A DNA stretch of 64,000 bases from Geopseudomonas aromaticivorans (GCF_019097855.1 NZ_JAHRGL010000049.1:1-64000), one strand, 5' to 3'. Positions 8,175 to 18,759 are shown, counted from the first letter of the stretch. Numbers and translations: made by a program. The notes: generated from the sequence alone by a model not told the origin.

Positions 8175-11100
8175 TCAGTTGAGCAATTCGAATACCACGC
8201 TCATCGGCGCACTTCCGCTATGGCTGCGGTAGCGCACCGGGCCGTGATAGATGAAGGGCACAGCCTTCCCTTTCTGCTTTCCATCCTCGCGAATGAACAG
8301 GTGAATACTCAGCCCGAGCTTTTCATGCTCGATGATTTCCCGGCCACGCTTGCTTTCCGGCGTCGTTGCATTCTGGCTTTGCCAGTGAAAGGTGCGCTCG
8401 TCGATCCAGTGATCCAGATATCGGTGCTCTTCGGTCTTGCCCTGCTTGTTCAAAGTCACCAGCAATACGTGGGCTTTAGCCTCGCGCAGAAACACATGCC
8501 CGACATTCCAACTACCGGTATTGAACTCCACGCCGAACAGCGGCGGAATCTCCTCGCGCATCAGCCGCTGGCCCACCGCCATTTCCAGCGGATCGAGCAC
8601 TGCCCTGAGGCGGGCAAAGGTGCGCAGTTGCTCGCGCAACTCCTCGGTCACCGGCATATCGGCGTAGTCGGGGTTGTTGGCGCGCAGCACATAGCTGCCA
8701 TCGCGCTCCTTGAGGATGACCCGTAGCAGGTATTGGTTGTCGCCGGCACCGTCCTGGCGCTCGATGGCCATGATCGAGCCGGTGATGGAGCCCGCGCTGC
8801 TCGGGTTAATCTGCTCCAGCAACAGATAGTCGCCATCGTGGATGGGATTTTTGCCACCATTCATCGAGTTGCCCGAGGCGCGGGCGATGAAGTGGCGGGC
8901 CGGATCGAGGCGGCCGTGGCCTTCGCCGAGAAATCGGTACTCCTCGCAATCGGCCGTGCCGGTCTTGAAGTGGCCGCAAGCGATTTTCAGGTTGGGGAAG
9001 AACGGCAGTTCGGTGCCAGGGCGCTCGATCGGGACGGGCGGATGCCCAGCTTTCTCAGACACCACGTAGGCTGCCAGCCGGTAGTCCACCAACTCCTGCA
9101 GCCACTCGGCAAATGTCTCGCGGTGCGCCTCGGCAACCGCCCGCGTGGGGCACATCGCTTCGCCGTCGATACGAAAAAACACCTGCTCACCGGGTTTGCG
9201 CTGAGCGCCCGTCCAGGCGGCGACGGGATGGTCCAGCCAGTGACGTTGCCACGGCGCATCCACACCGCTATTTCCCTGACGCAACGCTGCCGGCAGATCG
9301 GCCAGCAACCCGCGGCGGCGCTGCAGCGTCTGCCAACCGCGCGCGGCTAAGGCGCTCAGCGGCGGCGCCACGCGCCAGCCGTCCAGCTCCTGAAAAGCCT
9401 CCAGCAAGAGGATCTCGAGGCTGCCGGCGACTTTGCGCACCTCGACTTCCGCCAGCAGCTCCTGCTGGGCGCTCAGCACCTCGCATTCGCTTGCAGTCAG
9501 ATCGCCCATCGCCTCGACCAGCGCGAACCAGGAACCGAACTGCTGGCGCATCTCGCGCAGGCTGGCGCCGAAGCGATAGAACTCGCTAAGGCTCGGCCGC
9601 CGTCCCAGGCCTTCACGCAGCGCCTGGTAATCCTTCTGCACGCCCTCGCCATCCAGGGCCTTGAGGAATTCGATCAGTTGCAGGTCGTAATTGATGAAAC
9701 AGCCGTCCGGCAATTCCAGGCGATGATCTTCGGCCGCACGCGCATAGTCGGCCAATTGCCGATGGTTCATGCTGCGGCCCATCAGCGCCTGCGGCTTGTG
9801 CAGGAAGCTCTGGTGATTACCGATAAAGTCGAGCACCACCAACTGCTCTTTACCCTGAGCTTTGCGCAGACCACGACCCAATTGCTGCAAAAAGAGGATT
9901 TTCGATTCGGTCGGACGCAGCATCATCACCGTATCTATGGCCGGCAGATCGACGCCTTCGTTGAACAGGTCCACCGAGAAGATCGTTTGTAGCCGACCGT
10001 CAGCCAATTGCTCCAATGCTTCGCCACGCGACAACGGGGAGGTGGCATATACCGCCGCGGCCCGTACCCCCTGCTGCTGGAAATACTCGGCCATGAACTC
10101 GGCATGACGAATCGACACGCAGAACGCCAGCGTCTTGCTCTGTGCGTGGCTGCGCCAGGTTTTCAAGGCGTGCCGGGCACGACTCAGGGTCGCCAATTTG
10201 CTGCTCAGTTGCGAGGGGTCGAAACGGCCGTTGCGCCAGGGGATTTCCGCGTAATCCACGCTGTCGTCGAACACCCCGTAATAGTGGAACGGCGCGAGCA
10301 ACTGGCTGTGGATGCCGGCGAACAAGTCGCGGGTGAACACCAGGTTGTCGTCGCACAGGGAAAGAATATCCGACTGGTCGGTGCGATCCGGCGTGGCGGT
10401 CAGGCCGAGCAGGAAGCTCGGCGCAAAGTGGTTGAGCAGGCGGTGATAGGTCGGCGCGGCGGCATGGTGGAATTCGTCGATCACCACGTAATCGAAGTGC
10501 TGCGGTGCGAAGCGCTCGAGATGGGCGACGCGCCCCAGGGTCTGCACCGAAGCGCAGAGCACATCCACCTGGCTATCGCGCTGCTGACCCCGATAGAAAC
10601 CAACCCGCGCAGTCGGCCGAATGCGCAAGAAGGTTTCCGCCGCCTGATTGAGGATCTCCTCGCGATGGGCGACAAACAGCACCCGCCGCGCGCCGAACTG
10701 CTCGGCATCGAAGGCGGCCAGCCAGGTCTTGCCCAGGCCGGTGGCAAGCACCACCAGGCCGCGGCGGTAGCCCTCGGCGCGACTATCCAGCAGGGCCTGC
10801 AGCGCCTCGACCTGGATGGCGCTCGGCTGTGGTGGTGGCTCCTGCTCCTGACTCCCCGACGCAATCGCCCGCGGCGGCGGGATGCGCCGGGCTTCGTAGG
10901 CGTCGATCCAGGCATCGGACAGCGGCCTGGCCCGCGGGTGGGCGAACAACTCGTCGAAACGCCGGCGCGCCTCGAGAAAACCCGCATCGCCCGGATAGTC
11001 GATGCGGTAGTTCCACTCCAGGCCATCCTGCAGCGCCTGGCGGCTGATATTGCTGGAGCCGATAAAGGCCTGGCCACGCAGTTGGCCTTGCCCATCCGTA

Positions 11101-11492
11101 GCGGCGAACAGGTAAGCCTTGATATGGAAGCTGCTGCCGGCGCTTTCATAGACGCGCACCTCGGCGCCCTGCTCTTGCAGCAGCATCAAGCGGCGCAGCG
11201 CGTCTGGATCGGTGATGTCGAGATAATCGCTGGTGATGATGCGCAGCCGCGCCGCTTCCCCTGCCGCCGCGGCCTCGTCGCTGCGCGTCAGCGCGCCCAG
11301 CAAGTCCGGCAACAACAGGCGCAGGCCGGTGCTTTTGACGAAGGCCACCGCCATGTCGATTTCGCTGGCGGCGTTGATCGCCGCGCACAGGTGCGGCAGG
11401 AAATGATCGGCTTCGCCGCCGGTGACCAAGCGTGCCGGCGCGCTGACGGCGCTGACGCTGCCGTGCTCGGAAGGGTCCCACTTATCGTTCAC
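8175..11492 (-). CDS. PLD-like / SF2 helicase / S24-like / DUF3427 multidomain protein
   Basis: The protein has 1105 residues and starts at GTG 11492 with AAGGA 8 nt upstream. In order it shows: a phospholipase D-like half-site (His123-Ile-Lys125 and GSSN 145-148); an SF2 helicase with Walker A ATGLGKT 250-256, DEFH 339-342, LTATPDR 364-370 and the arginine-finger motif QLGRGLR near 537-543; a segment resembling an S24/LexA peptidase core (GNSM with Ser876, and a candidate catalytic Lys928 in VILKE); and a DUF3427-type C-terminus from about 983 (PPLFGVEFNTG) to the end. Such proteins are thought to act on DNA, and many related helicase-nuclease proteins serve in anti-phage defence. Its partner is the adjacent HNH nuclease. 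The function is inferred. Confidence 0.88.
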   Translation of the reverse strand: MNDKWDPSEHGSVSAVSAPARLVTGGEADHFLPHLCAAINAASEIDMAVAFVKSTGLRLLLPDLLGALTRSDEAAAAGEAARLRIITSDYLDITDPDALRRLMLLQEQGAEVRVYESAGSSFHIKAYLFAATDGQGQLRGQAFIGSSNISRQALQDGLEWNYRIDYPGDAGFLEARRRFDELFAHPRARPLSDAWIDAYEARRIPPPRAIASGSQEQEPPPQPSAIQVEALQALLDSRAEGYRRGLVVLATGLGKTWLAAFDAEQFGARRVLFVAHREEILNQAAETFLRIRPTARVGFYRGQQRDSQVDVLCASVQTLGRVAHLERFAPQHFDYVVIDEFHHAAAPTYHRLLNHFAPSFLLGLTATPDRTDQSDILSLCDDNLVFTRDLFAGIHSQLLAPFHYYGVFDDSVDYAEIPWRNGRFDPSQLSSKLATLSRARHALKTWRSHAQSKTLAFCVSIRHAEFMAEYFQQQGVRAAAVYATSPLSRGEALEQLADGRLQTIFSVDLFNEGVDLPAIDTVMMLRPTESKILFLQQLGRGLRKAQGKEQLVVLDFIGNHQSFLHKPQALMGRSMNHRQLADYARAAEDHRLELPDGCFINYDLQLIEFLKALDGEGVQKDYQALREGLGRRPSLSEFYRFGASLREMRQQFGSWFALVEAMGDLTASECEVLSAQQELLAEVEVRKVAGSLEILLLEAFQELDGWRVAPPLSALAARGWQTLQRRRGLLADLPAALRQGNSGVDAPWQRHWLDHPVAAWTGAQRKPGEQVFFRIDGEAMCPTRAVAEAHRETFAEWLQELVDYRLAAYVVSEKAGHPPVPIERPGTELPFFPNLKIACGHFKTGTADCEEYRFLGEGHGRLDPARHFIARASGNSMNGGKNPIHDGDYLLLEQINPSSAGSITGSIMAIERQDGAGDNQYLLRVILKERDGSYVLRANNPDYADMPVTEELREQLRTFARLRAVLDPLEMAVGQRLMREEIPPLFGVEFNTGSWNVGHVFLREAKAHVLLVTLNKQGKTEEHRYLDHWIDERTFHWQSQNATTPESKRGREIIEHEKLGLSIHLFIREDGKQKGKAVPFIYHGPVRYRSHSGSAPMSVVFELLN

Positions 11493-11741
11493 GCATCACG
11501 TCCTTGCCCTGCCGCTCTCCCATCGAGCGGCCATGCTATCACTCCGCCAGCGCCTAGATCCCCGCCACCCGCTCCCTCTGCGCCGCGATGCAACGGATGC
11601 CGACGGCCAACCTGGAAGCCATCCACAGCTGCAGCCCGGCGCGTCCCTCTTGCCTGCCCGGCGCACATGGCCAACACTCGCAGCAAGCGGTGGTGCCCAG
11701 CTGCACCACCTCGTTCAATCCAGGAAAATGTGAGCACTAGC

Positions 11742-12089
11742 ATGTCGGACAGAACAGGCAGCACTGCCAGCTACAGGCAGCGCGAATCGGGGTACCGGGA
11801 CAAGGCCCTGAAGATGTATCCGTGGGTTTGCGGACGCTGCGCGCGGGAATTCGCCTATTCCAACCTGAGCCAGCTGACGGTCCACCATATCGACCACAAT
11901 CACGACAACAATCCGGCCGATGGCAGCAACTGGGAGTTGTTGTGCCTGTACTGCCACGACCACGAGCATTCCAAGTATTCGATCTACAACGGCGAAAACG
12001 GCAGCGCGGTGATTCCCGGCGAAAAATCGCCGCAGGTGAAGCACAATCCGTTCGCCAATCTGAAGTCGCTGATCGACGAAAAGAAGTAA
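11742..12089 (+). CDS. yajD: YajD family HNH nuclease
   Basis: This is a small protein of 115 residues, the same length as E. coli YajD. It contains YPWVCGRCAREF, TVHHIDHNHDNNP and NWELLCLYCHDHEH: a cysteine-pair treble-clef HNH fold with the invariant histidines and asparagine. The ATG at 11742 lacks a close ribosome-binding site. An in-frame GTG at 11730 lies 4 nt after AGGA and would add four residues, so the start is uncertain. The gene stands alone between the defence-like operon and the YecA-family gene. The family is widespread in Gammaproteobacteria; its cellular role is not established. Confidence 0.88.
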   Translation: MSDRTGSTASYRQRESGYRDKALKMYPWVCGRCAREFAYSNLSQLTVHHIDHNHDNNPADGSNWELLCLYCHDHEHSKYSIYNGENGSAVIPGEKSPQVKHNPFANLKSLIDEKK

Positions 12090-12226
12090 CTCGTCGAGCC
12101 ACCGCCGCCCCCCGGCCGCGGTCGCCCCGTGGCACCGAACCCCCTCGCCACCCGGCTGGATTTCCCGCTGGGCCGGCGGCGCTCCTGCTAACATGCGCGC
12201 CAACCAGAATGACCAGGAAAATTCCC

Positions 12227-12907
12227 ATGCAAGAACACGAAAAGCCCCTCGACGAAGCCGAAATCGACGAACTGAACGAGCTGCTGTTCAGCTACTCGGA
12301 AAAGGCCGAGCAGGAACATGGCAAGGAAGGCGAGGAGGTGGATTGCATATTCAGCATCTCCGAGCTGGACGGTTTCCTCACCGCCGTGCTGACCGGCCTC
12401 AATCCTATTTCGCCGTCGGAATGGTTGCCGGCGCTGTGGCGCGGCAAGCTGCCGAAGTTCGAATCGGAAGCCGAGTTGCAGAAACTCACCGACCTGCTGA
12501 TGCGCCACATGAATGCTCTGGCCAACAGCCTGTTCGAGGATCCGGACAGCTTCGCACCGATCTTCGAGATCGGCGAAGACGAAGACGATGTACTGGTCGA
12601 CGAGTGGTGCTACGGCTACATGCGCGGCGTGGAGCTGCGCAACAACGACTGGCAGGCCCTGCGCGACCAGCAGCCGGAACTGCTGCTGCCGTTCATGCTG
12701 CTGAGCGGCGCCTACTCGCTGGAAGACGGCGAGGAAGTATCCGATGAAGATATCGCCGAGATGAGCGACAACCTGCCGGACCTGGTGTTTGCCGTGCGCG
12801 ATTTCTGGCTGGCCGAGGCGGAGAAGCCCAAGGCTCCGAAGACTGGCCGCAACGATCCGTGCCCGTGCGGCAGCGGCAAGAAGTTCAAGCAATGCTGCCT
12901 GCACTAA
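12227..12907 (+). CDS. YecA/UPF0149 family protein with C-terminal SEC-C motif
   Basis: This is an acidic protein of 226 residues from ATG 12227, with AGGA 8 nt upstream. The first 190 residues match the UPF0149 (YgfB/YecA) all-helical fold, including ISELDGFLTAVLTG and DEWCYGYMRGVEL. The last 15 residues form the SEC-C zinc-binding motif CPCGSGKKFKQCC, also found at the SecA C-terminus. Proteins of this type have been linked to ribosome or SecA-related functions in E. coli, but no precise reaction is known. It is monocistronic, with a long hairpin downstream at 12932-12981. Confidence 0.88.
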   Translation: MQEHEKPLDEAEIDELNELLFSYSEKAEQEHGKEGEEVDCIFSISELDGFLTAVLTGLNPISPSEWLPALWRGKLPKFESEAELQKLTDLLMRHMNALANSLFEDPDSFAPIFEIGEDEDDVLVDEWCYGYMRGVELRNNDWQALRDQQPELLLPFMLLSGAYSLEDGEEVSDEDIAEMSDNLPDLVFAVRDFWLAEAEKPKAPKTGRNDPCPCGSGKKFKQCCLH

Positions 12908-12931
12908 AGCGCCACTGAAACGCTCCACCCC

Positions 12932-12981
12932 GCTGCCCGCCGTCAATTCCACTACTATTTGAACTATTGACGGTGGGCAGC
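12932..12981. other. Long imperfect hairpin downstream of the YecA-family gene
   Basis: GCTGCCCGCCGTCAAT (12932-12947) pairs with ATTGACGGTGGGCAGC (12966-12981): 16 positions with one G-T wobble and an 18-nt loop. There is no U-tract on either side. It may stop transcription from the upstream gene, or be an intergenic repeat unit. Confidence 0.5.
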
Positions 12982-13103
12982 AGCCCCGATAAAAAGCACA
13001 CGCTTATCCGCAGCGAAAAATAATAGGATGCAGGGATTGCACGGTTTTCGCTCATGCGGACTTTCTTATTGCAGACCCTTTATCTACATCCTGGAGACAC
13101 TTG

Positions 13104-13475
13104 ATGTCCAAACTGCTGGAATTTCGCAAGGCCGAACAAGCCCTCAGGGACCAACTGGCGCGACTGGAATCGCTCAAGCACGACACCGAACTGAAGCGCG
13201 AAATGGAGTTCGAAGACAAGCTCAAGGAATTGCTGCAGGAATACGGTTTCAAACTGCAGAATATCGTCGACATTCTGCAGCCGCAGCCCCTGCATATCGC
13301 GGAGCTGGATCTCCTGGCACAGGACAGCGGTCGTCGCGTTCGCAAGATCCAGATCTGGAAGAATCCGATCACCGGCGAAGTGCTGGAAACCAAGAGCGGC
13401 AACAACAAGACCCTCAAGGCCTGGAAGGCCGAACACGGCGAGAAGTTCGTCGCCAGCTGGCTGCAGAAGGACTGA
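13104..13475 (+). CDS. MvaT/MvaU family H-NS-like xenogeneic silencer
   Basis: The protein has 123 residues from ATG 13104, with GGAG 7 nt upstream. The N-terminal half (about 1-60) is a coiled-coil oligomerisation region (MSKLLEFRKAEQALRDQ). The C-terminal DNA-binding part has the MvaT signature NPITGEVLETKSGNNKTLKAWK. Members bind AT-rich, often foreign, DNA and silence it. The start MSKLLEFRKAE and the end ESWLQ-like ASWLQKD are nearer MvaU than MvaT. The linker (PLHIAELDLLAQDSG) differs from both characterised paralogues, so the paralogue was not named. A hairpin at 13493 follows the stop closely. Confidence 0.9.
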   Translation: MSKLLEFRKAEQALRDQLARLESLKHDTELKREMEFEDKLKELLQEYGFKLQNIVDILQPQPLHIAELDLLAQDSGRRVRKIQIWKNPITGEVLETKSGNNKTLKAWKAEHGEKFVASWLQKD

Positions 13476-13492
13476 CGTCCGCCTGCCCTGAT

Positions 13493-13518
13493 CGCTCCCA
13501 TATTCCTCTATGGGAGCG
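13493..13518 (+). terminator. Hairpin terminator candidate after the MvaT-family gene
   Basis: This is a perfect 10-bp stem, CGCTCCCATA / TATGGGAGCG, with the 6-nt loop TTCCTC, placed 18 nt after the stop codon. No clear U-tract follows, so it may be an imperfect intrinsic terminator. Confidence 0.6.
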
Positions 13519-13651
13519 GCCAATGCCGCGTGGCTCGCGCCAGAACGTGGCACGCTCATCCCCGCCCCTGCGACTCCCCCGCCTGTAGCCGGCCGACCGA
13601 TTTTCTCGCACACTGCCGGCCATCCATACCGGTTCTGTCAGGGAGTGATCC

Positions 13652-14839
13652 GTGTCGCCTGCCGCCCTCCGCCGCCACCCTGCCCTCCTGCTGATGTTCC
13701 TGCCGCTCGTGCTGCTGGCGTTCCTCGCCTGGCGCCACTGGCAAGGCCCCCTGCTGCCCGGCTATCGGGTCGAGGCACGGCCACTGGTGCAGCGGGTGGT
13801 GGCCAGCGGCGAGGTCAGCAGCCAGTCGCTGGCGCGCATCGGCAGCGAGCTGACCGGGGTGATCAAGGCCCGCCATGTGCGCGAAGGCGATGCGGTGAAG
13901 CCGGGCGACCTGCTGCTGGAGCTCGACGACGCCGAGCAGCAGGCCAAGCTGCGCGAGGCCGAGGCGGCGCTGCGCCAGCTGATCGAATCCGAGCGCCCGC
14001 AGGCCAACGCGACCCTGCGCGAGAGCGAAAGCCTGCTGGCCCGCGCCACCCGCGAGCGCGAGCGCCGCGAGGCGCTGTTCGACCGCCAGCTGCTGGCCGC
14101 CGAAGTCCGCGACCAGGCCCGCCACAGCGAAACGGTGGCGCGCGCCGTCCGCGCCCGCGCGCGGCTCAACGCCAGCGCGCTGGCCGAGGGTGGCAGCGCC
14201 GAGCAGCAGCTGCGCCAGCGCCTGGTCCAGGCCCGCACGGCCCTGGACAAGACCAAGCTGCATGCCCAGGTCGCGGGCACCGTGCAGACCCGCAAGGTCG
14301 AGCCGGGCGACCTGGTGCGTCCCGGCGATACCCTGCTGGAGATCGCCCGCAGCGGCAGCCAGGAGATCCTCCTGCCGCTGGACGAGAAGAATCTCGCCCC
14401 GCTGGCCCTCGGCCAGGCCGCCCAGGTGGTCGCCGATGCCTGGCCCGAACGCGTGCTCGCCGCCCGCGTCAGCTACCTCGCCCCTGCCGTGGATACCGCG
14501 CGCGGTACCCTCGACGTGCACCTCGACCTCACCGAGCCGGCCGACTTCCTGCGCCAGGGCATGACCGTGTCGGTGAACATCGAGACGGCCCGCCGCGAAC
14601 GCGCCCTGGTGATCGCCAACGACGCCCTGCAGGCCGTGCAGGGCAACCGCGCCGAGGTCCTGCGCGTGCGGGACGGCCGGGTCGAGCGGGTGGCGGTCAA
14701 GCTGGGCCTGCGCAGCACCAGCCTGAGCGAAGTGGTCGAGGGCCTGGCTGAAGGCGATCAGGTCCTCGCCGGCGCGGCCAGCGCCGGCCAGCGCGTGCGC
14801 CTGGCGCTGCAGGCCCTGCCGGCCGGCGTGGCGGAGTAG
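13652..14839 (+). CDS. HlyD/MacA-like periplasmic adaptor of an ABC exporter
   Basis: The protein has 395 residues and starts at GTG 13652 with AGGGAG 6 nt upstream. It has one N-terminal membrane anchor (LLLMFLPLVLLAFLAW). It then shows the split lipoyl domain (ELTGVIKARHVREGDAVKPGDLLLELDD ... AQVAGTVQTRKVEPGDLVRPGDTLLEI), with an alpha-helical hairpin between about residues 85 and 195, and beta-barrel and membrane-proximal domains. It is followed by a FtsX-type permease and an ATPase, forming a MacAB-like set. An outer membrane partner is not encoded alongside. The substrate is unknown. Confidence 0.87.
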   Translation: MSPAALRRHPALLLMFLPLVLLAFLAWRHWQGPLLPGYRVEARPLVQRVVASGEVSSQSLARIGSELTGVIKARHVREGDAVKPGDLLLELDDAEQQAKLREAEAALRQLIESERPQANATLRESESLLARATRERERREALFDRQLLAAEVRDQARHSETVARAVRARARLNASALAEGGSAEQQLRQRLVQARTALDKTKLHAQVAGTVQTRKVEPGDLVRPGDTLLEIARSGSQEILLPLDEKNLAPLALGQAAQVVADAWPERVLAARVSYLAPAVDTARGTLDVHLDLTEPADFLRQGMTVSVNIETARRERALVIANDALQAVQGNRAEVLRVRDGRVERVAVKLGLRSTSLSEVVEGLAEGDQVLAGAASAGQRVRLALQALPAGVAE

Positions 14840-14843
14840 GCCG

Positions 14844-16056
14844 ATGCGCCTGGTCGATTCGCTGTGGACCGAGTGGAAGATCGCCCTGCGCTTTCTCGCC
14901 GACAACCGCATGCAGACCCTGCTGATCATCGTCGGCATCGGCGTCGGTTCGGCGGTGATCGTCTTCATCACCGCGCTGATCACCGGCCTGCAGGCCAACG
15001 TCATCGAGCGCACCCTCGGCACCCAGGCGCACATCCGCATCCTGCCGCCGGACGAGGTCAACCGCGTGCTGCCGGTGGCGGACGGCGCGCTGGCGCTGGA
15101 TCTGGCCAACCCGCGCGCCCAGCGCCTGCGCTCGATCCTCAACTGGCAGGACGTGCGCGACGTGCTGGACACGCAGGCCGAGCTGCTTGCCGTGTCGCCG
15201 CTGATCAGCGGCCCGGCGATTGCCCGCCGCGGCGTGGCGCGCGCCTCGGTGAACCTGCTGGGCATCGACCCCGAGCGCTACCAGCGCATCATCCCCATCG
15301 CCCCGGACCTGATCGCCGGACGCTTCCTGGTCGACGCCGACCATGCGGTGATCGGCAAGGAGCTGGCCGAGGACCTCGGCATCGAGGTCGGCGACAAGCT
15401 GCGCCTGGACGCCGGCGAAGGGCGCGAGACCATCGTCGACGTGGCCGGCATCTTCGAGAAAGAAGTGCGCGAACTGGATGCGCGCTACGTGTTCCTCAGC
15501 CTTAAGCAGGTGCAGACCCTGCTCGACCTGCCGGGCGGGGTGACGGTGATCGAAACCACGGTGGGCGAGATCTTCCAGGCCGAAACCATCGCCGCGCGCC
15601 TGGCCCGCCTCACCGGCCTGCAGGCGGAAAGCTGGATGGCCACCAACGGCCAGCTGCTCAACGCGCTGCGCTCGCAGACCATGACCACGCAGATGATCCG
15701 CCTGTTCGTCGGCCTGTCGGTGGCCTTCGGCATCGCCAGCGTGCTGGCGGTGAGCGTGGTCCAGCGCACCCGAGAGATCGGCATCCTGCGCGCCATGGGC
15801 AGCCCGCGCGGGCAGATCCTGCGCGTGTTCCTGCTCCAGGGCGGCCTGCTCGGCATGGCCGGCTCGGGCCTCGGCGGACTGGTCGGCTGGTCACTGGTGC
15901 AGGTGTTCAACACCTTCGGCCCGGGGCTGTTCTTCATTCCCGTCGACCCGACGCTGATTCCGCTGGCGATGGCGGTGGCCACAGTCACCGGCGTGCTGGC
16001 CGCCGCGGCGCCGGCGCGCCGCGCGGCGCGGCTCGATCCGGCAGTGGCGATCCGTT

Positions 16057-16064
<8 letters not shown>
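14844..16064 (+). CDS. ABC transporter permease, MacB/FtsX type
   Basis: The protein has 406 residues. One transmembrane segment near residues 25-48 ([21 protein letters not shown]) is followed by a periplasmic MacB_PCD domain to about residue 270. Three C-terminal transmembrane helices follow, including [19 protein letters not shown] and the FtsX motif [12 protein letters not shown]. The ATPase is encoded separately downstream rather than fused, as in LolCD/DevCA systems. It begins 4 nt after the adaptor stop and overlaps the ATPase gene by 8 nt. Confidence 0.9.
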
Positions 16065-16770
<706 letters not shown>

Positions 16771-16781
16771 GCGGGCGCTGA

Positions 16782-16830
16782 CGGCCGGCAAGGCGCCGCG
16801 GCCATCGCCGCACCTGGCCCTTGCCGGCCG
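16782..16830. terminator. Bidirectional terminator between convergent transporter operons
   Basis: CGGCCGGCAAGG (16782-16793) is perfectly complementary to CCTTGCCGGCCG (16819-16830). It lies between the stop of the plus-strand ATPase gene and the end of the minus-strand permease gene, where a shared terminator is expected. Confidence 0.7.
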
Positions 16831-16835
16831 TTCGC

Positions 16836-17840
16836 TCACTTGAAGTTGCGCCGCACCAGCTTGTGCAGCCAGCCGACGATGCCGGCGCGGAACAGCAGCA
16901 CGCAGAGCACGAAGATCAGGCCGAGGATCACGTGCACCCAGTCGCCCAGCGGGCCATTGGACAGGTAGCTCTGCAGGGTCACCACCACGCCGGCGCCGAC
17001 CAGCGGACCAAGCACGGTGCCGACGCCGCCGAGCAGGGTCATCAGGATCACCTCACCGGACATGTGCCAGTGCGCGTCGGTCAGCGAGGCCAGCTGGAAC
17101 ACCACGGTCTTGGTCGCCCCGGCCAGGCCGGTGAGGGTCGCCGAGATGACGAAGGCCAGCAGCTTGTGGGCATCGACGTTGTAGCCCAGCGAGATGGCTC
17201 GCGGCTCGTTGTCGCGGATCGCCTTGAGTACCTGGCCGTAGGGCGAGTGGATAGTGCGCTGGATCACCGCGAAGCCGAACACGAACACCGCCAGCACGAA
17301 GTAATACAGCGCCAGGTTGCTCGACAGGTCGATCAGGCCGAACAGGTGGCCGCGCGGCACTCCCTGCAGGCCGTTCTCGCCGCCGGTGAACGGCGCCTGG
17401 ACGAACAGGAAGAACACCAGCTGGGCCAGCGCCAGGGTGATCATCGCGAAGTAGATGCCCTGGCGGCGGATCGCCAGCAGGCCGAAGCCCAGGCCGAGCA
17501 CCCCGGACGCCGCGGTGCCGGCGAGGATGCCCAGCTCGGTGGACAGCCCGCTGTAGTGGCTGAGCATGAAGCCGGTGACATAGCCGCCGCAGGCGAGGAA
17601 GGCGGCATGGCCGAAGGACAGCAGTCCGGCGTAGCCGAGCAGCAGGTTGAAGGCGCAGGCGAACAGGGCGAAGCACAGCAGCTTCATCAGGAACACCGGG
17701 TACACCGCCAGCGGCGCGACCAGCGCCACGCCGAGCAGTGCCAGGCAGAAGCCGTGCTTGCGCCAGCGCGCGGCACGCTGGCGTTGCTGCTCGACGCTGT
17801 GCATGGCCGCCGCCACTTGAATGTTTTCCAGACTCGACAT
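16836..17840 (-). CDS. livM: Branched-chain-type ABC transporter permease, LivM family
   Basis: This is a polytopic permease of 334 residues. ATG 17840 was chosen because AGGAGG lies exactly 7 nt upstream. A second ATG two codons earlier overlaps the livH stop (ATGA), but the ribosome-binding site is too close to it. LivM hallmarks are [21 protein letters not shown] and the cytoplasmic loop ALGYN-like [18 protein letters not shown]. It forms the membrane channel together with LivH. It is the last gene of the five-gene importer. Confidence 0.92.
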   Translation of the reverse strand: MSSLENIQVAAAMHSVEQQRQRAARWRKHGFCLALLGVALVAPLAVYPVFLMKLLCFALFACAFNLLLGYAGLLSFGHAAFLACGGYVTGFMLSHYSGLSTELGILAGTAASGVLGLGFGLLAIRRQGIYFAMITLALAQLVFFLFVQAPFTGGENGLQGVPRGHLFGLIDLSSNLALYYFVLAVFVFGFAVIQRTIHSPYGQVLKAIRDNEPRAISLGYNVDAHKLLAFVISATLTGLAGATKTVVFQLASLTDAHWHMSGEVILMTLLGGVGTVLGPLVGAGVVVTLQSYLSNGPLGDWVHVILGLIFVLCVLLFRAGIVGWLHKLVRRNFK

Positions 17841-17842
17841 GG

Positions 17843-18730
17843 TCATGCCTCCTTCCCGAACAGTCCCGCAGGACGGAACAACAGGACGATCACCATCACC
17901 AGGAACACCACGGTGCTGGCCGCCTGCGGATAGAACACCTTGGTCATGCCCTCGATCAGGCCCATGGCCAGGCCGGTGACGATGGCGCCCATGATCGAGC
18001 CCATGCCGCCGATCACCACCACGGCGAACACCACGATCAGCAGGTTGGCGCCCATGGTCGGGCTGACCGGGTAGATCGGCGCGGCGAGTACGCCGGCGAA
18101 TGCGGCCAGGGCCACGCCGTAGCCGTAGGTCAGGGTGATCAAGAGCGGCACGTTGATGCCGAAGGCCTGCATCAGTTTGGGGTTCTCGGTGCCGGCGCGC
18201 AGGTAGGAGCCCAGGCGGGTGCGCTCGATCAGGTACCAGGTGATCAGGCACACCACCAGCGCGGCCACCACCACCCAGGCGCGGTAGGTGGGCAGGAACA
18301 TGAAGCCGAGGTTGACCCCGCCCTTGAGCAGCTCGGGCAGCGGGTAGGAAGCGCCGGACACGCCGAACAGCTTGACGAAGCTGCCCTCGACGATCAGCGC
18401 CAGGCCGAAGGTCAGCAGCAGGCCGTAGAGGTGATCCTCGCCGGCGATGCGGCGCAGCAGATGGCGCTCGACGGCCATGCCGACGGCGCCGACCAGCAGC
18501 GGCGACAGCAGCAGCGCCGCCCAGTAGTTGACGCCCAGGTAGTTGAGGCCGAGCAGCGCGGCGAAGGCGCCGAGCATGTACAGCGCGCCGTGGGCGAAGT
18601 TGATGATGCGCAACAGGCCGAAGATGATCGCCAGGCCCAGGCTGAGCAGCGCGTAGAAGGCGCCGTTGATCAGGCCGAGCAGCAGCTGGCCGAGCAGCAC
18701 GCTCAGGGGAATACCGAACAGGAGAGTCAT
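17843..18730 (-). CDS. livH: Branched-chain-type ABC transporter permease, LivH family
   Basis: This is a permease of 295 residues with about eight transmembrane helices. It contains NGAFYALLSLGLAIIFGLL and NFAHGALYMLGAF, the conserved LivH N-terminal motif, and the GGMGSIMGAI segment near the C-terminus. It partners LivM. A stretch of about 115 nt with two hairpins separates it from the binding-protein gene upstream, which may adjust relative expression. Confidence 0.92.
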   Translation of the reverse strand: MTLLFGIPLSVLLGQLLLGLINGAFYALLSLGLAIIFGLLRIINFAHGALYMLGAFAALLGLNYLGVNYWAALLLSPLLVGAVGMAVERHLLRRIAGEDHLYGLLLTFGLALIVEGSFVKLFGVSGASYPLPELLKGGVNLGFMFLPTYRAWVVVAALVVCLITWYLIERTRLGSYLRAGTENPKLMQAFGINVPLLITLTYGYGVALAAFAGVLAAPIYPVSPTMGANLLIVVFAVVVIGGMGSIMGAIVTGLAMGLIEGMTKVFYPQAASTVVFLVMVIVLLFRPAGLFGKEA

Positions 18731-18759
18731 GAGTCACCACCCAGAGGAAGTCCGCGACA

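Noticed and set aside
10008-11729. Long plus-strand frame upstream of yajD in the same frame
   Set aside because: It is antisense to the helicase gene. Only the terminal 115 codons match YajD.
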